The notes under the pieces were generated by a model. It did not search any database, was not told the origin of the DNA, and saw only the letters and a program-made list of their open reading frames with translations. The position numbers and the translations under genes are program-made. This document shows positions 61,989 through 64,000 of a stretch of DNA of 64,000 nt, piece after piece (the first letter of the stretch is position 1; each line of letters begins with the position of its first letter). The DNA lies in contig NZ_FWXF01000017.1 of NCBI RefSeq assembly GCF_900176285.1, positions 1 to 64,000 of the forward strand. Direction: 5' to 3'. The stretch is from Desulfacinum hydrothermale DSM 13146 (GTDB taxonomy: Bacteria; Desulfobacterota; Syntrophobacteria; Syntrophobacterales; DSM-9756).

Positions 61989-64000
61989 ATAGAGTGAGCA
62001 TGCGTCCGGTTTCTGCCTATGAGGACGTGCCCTCCGATGCGTGGGCCAAGAACATGCGCCTGACCAACGTGCCCGTGGTGGTGGATCCCAGCCACGAGGT
62101 GCTGGTGGAGGCGGTTCGAGGCTATGCGGGAAAAGAAAAGCAGGCCCGGGAGCTCCTGCTGGAATACCACCACAAGTACCGCAACTGGGACTACGTGGTG
62201 GAAGAGACCTGGCGGTACGCCACCGGGAACCTGAGGCTCTACAAGGATTTTGCCCGAAGCGGCGAGGTGGTCTTCCTGATCTGCCGCATCCTGCTGGAGG
62301 CCTTGGCCGAATCGGTCAACGAACGAACCCGCACCGCGGCGGCGGATCACCTGATCGCTTTCTGGCTGAAGATAGTGGACGAAGCGCCGGAACTGTGCCG
62401 GGAAGCCCCCTTTCGGGGGGTGCCCGCGGTGGAAAAGCTGGAGAGCCGCGAAGATAAGCGGGCCGACGGGGCCATCCTTCGCTGGTGCCTGGAGTGCCTG
62501 CGCACCCTGCCTTCGGAGCCCTTCGCCTGCCTGCTGCGCGGCTACTATCAGCCCAAGAAGCTGGTGCAGCGGCTTCCTTCCGTGTGGCACGCCCCGGAAT
62601 CCTTGGCGGAGGCCCGGGGGCTCCTGGAACGGATCCTGGTGGAAACCCACACCCATTGGCTTCACCACCAGGATCCCCTGGACTGGATCCAGCGCCAGAC
62701 GGAGGGGGCCTGGGATTTGTCGTCCGCCCATGAGCTGTTCGCCCCACTGCGGCGCCGGGATCACGAGACCTTTCTAAAACAGATCCAGGCTCTTTCCACC
62801 GTGCACGATCACCGCCAGGCCCTGGAAGGGATGTTTGCCATCCCCGACTTCCGGGAAGTGGTGCAGGCCTATCAGAAGCTTCCGGACAAGGTGGCTTCGG
62901 CCCTTTCGGGCGATCATGCGGGCCACGTGAGCATGCTGCTGCGGCTTCGGATCATGGAAACCAAAGGATTGGAAGCCGTCCACGAAGAGACCCTTCGAGA
63001 CATCAATTTCGACCTGAGCCGCTGGATTCGGGAAGAGGGGGAGCAGACCCTGCGGTCTCGACTCCATCGGCTCCTGACGGTGCTCAAGGGATGCCTGGAA
63101 AACTACCCGGAGGCGGCGCTCCAGTGCGTGCGCACCATCGGGCTGGAGATCCTGGCCACGGACGACGCCGACCTGATCGAGTTCTTCCTGCGTCGGGTCA
63201 TCCGCCTGGGCTTCCAAGCCCCCAATCTGCGGGGAGTGACCCAGCATTGGCAGGTGCAGGTGAATTCGGCGCACCTGTTGAACGTGCGCATCTGGCTGGA
63301 ACTGATCAAAAAGAATCCCAAGCGGACCAAGAGCCTGCTGTCCGCCCTCATCGTCAACCTCTTCCTGGGCGGCATCTATGTGCGGGACACGGACCTGTTC
63401 CAGAAGGACGTGAGCCAGTTGCTCCACGCTCCCATCGGGCCCATCTACAACCTGGTCAAGCAGCTGGCCAAACTCTTTCCCGTCTATTTCAATGAAATCG
63501 GGGCCGAAGGGATGCTGCGCACCGTCTCCACGGACGTGGACGAAATCACCGACCGGTCCGACCCGCTCATCCACTTTTTGCGAAAACAGAGCCATGTGGA
63601 GAGCAACAACCTGATCGTCTTTTTCATCGAGGCCATCTTCCGGTTTTGGCTCACCCTGGACAAAGAACCCCTCCAACGGTTCGTCCCGCCGGAGGTGTAC
63701 CGGGAAGTGGATCCTTCGGGTATCCATGTGGTGGAGATGCACCGGATCTTCCGGCACCTCTTTTCCCACACCTGCATCAACCACGTGAAGGACCTGCTGG
63801 ACATCTCGGAGGAGGACCTGCGTCGGCGGCTGGAGGCCGTCTCCCAGGTGTCGTCCCAGGAAAAGCGACGTGCCTTCCTGATGATCCGGTTTTATCAGCT
63901 GCTCCACGAAAAGTACGCCCTGAGCTTTAAGGACATTCACGTGCATCTGAGGCGGGCGACCCAGTGGGGCCTGCCGGATCCGGAGGGCCTGTTGCGGGTG
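61982..64000 (+). CDS. Large alpha-helical protein of unknown function (partial)
   Basis: From ATG 61982 (GGAGG four bases upstream, overlapping the rimI stop) the frame stays open for 673 codons to the window end. It is hydrophilic and apparently all-helical, with many W, L and R residues. Segments such as YRNWDYVVEETWRYATGNL, RLYKDFARSGEVVFLICRIL, KNPKRTKSLLSALIVNLFLG and ESNNLIVFFIEAIFRFWL suggest a repeat-like helical scaffold. I find no signal peptide, membrane helix or catalytic motif. I do not recognise it, and the missing C-terminal part may carry the active domain. It continues the rapZ-EIIA-rimI unit. Confidence 0.8.
   Translation, partial: MVNRVSMRPVSAYEDVPSDAWAKNMRLTNVPVVVDPSHEVLVEAVRGYAGKEKQARELLLEYHHKYRNWDYVVEETWRYATGNLRLYKDFARSGEVVFLICRILLEALAESVNERTRTAAADHLIAFWLKIVDEAPELCREAPFRGVPAVEKLESREDKRADGAILRWCLECLRTLPSEPFACLLRGYYQPKKLVQRLPSVWHAPESLAEARGLLERILVETHTHWLHHQDPLDWIQRQTEGAWDLSSAHELFAPLRRRDHETFLKQIQALSTVHDHRQALEGMFAIPDFREVVQAYQKLPDKVASALSGDHAGHVSMLLRLRIMETKGLEAVHEETLRDINFDLSRWIREEGEQTLRSRLHRLLTVLKGCLENYPEAALQCVRTIGLEILATDDADLIEFFLRRVIRLGFQAPNLRGVTQHWQVQVNSAHLLNVRIWLELIKKNPKRTKSLLSALIVNLFLGGIYVRDTDLFQKDVSQLLHAPIGPIYNLVKQLAKLFPVYFNEIGAEGMLRTVSTDVDEITDRSDPLIHFLRKQSHVESNNLIVFFIEAIFRFWLTLDKEPLQRFVPPEVYREVDPSGIHVVEMHRIFRHLFSHTCINHVKDLLDISEEDLRRRLEAVSQVSSQEKRRAFLMIRFYQLLHEKYALSFKDIHVHLRRATQWGLPDPEGLLRV

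Overview
The window is a 64 kb piece of a GC-rich Gram-negative chromosome. The best guess is a Desulfobacterota (delta-proteobacterial, Syntrophobacter-like) anaerobe. The reasons are the C-terminus of an anaerobic Ni-CO dehydrogenase, a RACo-like corrinoid-protein activator, a DsrE-family protein, an acyl-CoA ligase and a phenylacetate-CoA ligase, a liv branched-chain/aromatic acid ABC importer, and the lptCAB-rpoN-hpf-ptsN-rapZ block. Taxonomy is inferred from gene content only.

Layout. 1-1486: end of cooS, a terminator, then galE. 2.3-17.8 kb: a mosaic O-antigen/exopolysaccharide cluster (flippase, two decayed insertion sequences, sulfotransferase, polymerase/ligase, asparagine-synthase-like amidotransferase, glycosyltransferase, then wbpV-, wbpL- and wbpM-like genes and a Wzz regulator). 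Its base composition changes sharply from gene to gene. Within it, a small GxxExxY (PDDEXK-type) protein gene is embedded in a cluster of about 80-bp palindromic repeats, with further copies of the repeat elsewhere in the cluster. 18.1-25.5 kb: tRNA-Leu(CAG), ribF, a coiled-coil membrane protein coupled to hflX, a paaK-like ligase, dnaB and rplI. 25.5-32.2 kb (all minus strand): DUF2232 protein, rpsR, rpsF, an FtsB-like protein, the RACo-like protein, a Cys-cluster protein, a DUF72 protein, a small Cys protein and khpA. 32.5-41.0 kb: divergent phosphate regulon, phoB-phoR-phoU leftward and pstC-pstA-pstS-pstB rightward, with Pho boxes between. 41-48.8 kb: PilZ protein, livF-G-M-H-K, a metallo-beta-lactamase-fold hydrolase and an acyl-CoA ligase. 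49.2-64 kb: a CBS/ACT protein, pyrG-kdsA-kdsC, two inserted reverse-strand redox genes, lptC-lptA-lptB-rpoN-hpf-ptsN, a terminator, rapZ, a mannose-family EIIA, rimI, and a large unrecognised alpha-helical protein that runs off the end.

How it works together. Much of the window serves the cell envelope: UDP-Gal supply (galE), KDO synthesis (kdsA/kdsC), LPS transport (lptCAB) and O-antigen assembly (wbp/wzx/wzy/wzz). The PTS-Ntr genes (ptsN, rapZ, EIIA) next to rpoN are probably regulatory. The pho/pst block responds to phosphate starvation.

The least ordinary signal is the repeat system. At least five full copies and two fragments of a palindromic repeat (arms GGACACAGAT / ATCTGTGTCC, with tandem ATCTGYGT units at 10-bp pitch) surround the nuclease-like GxxExxY gene. 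In two places the repeat supplies the stop codon of the upstream gene. A second, unrelated repeat family (CTCACGC...GCGTGAG) has the same architecture.
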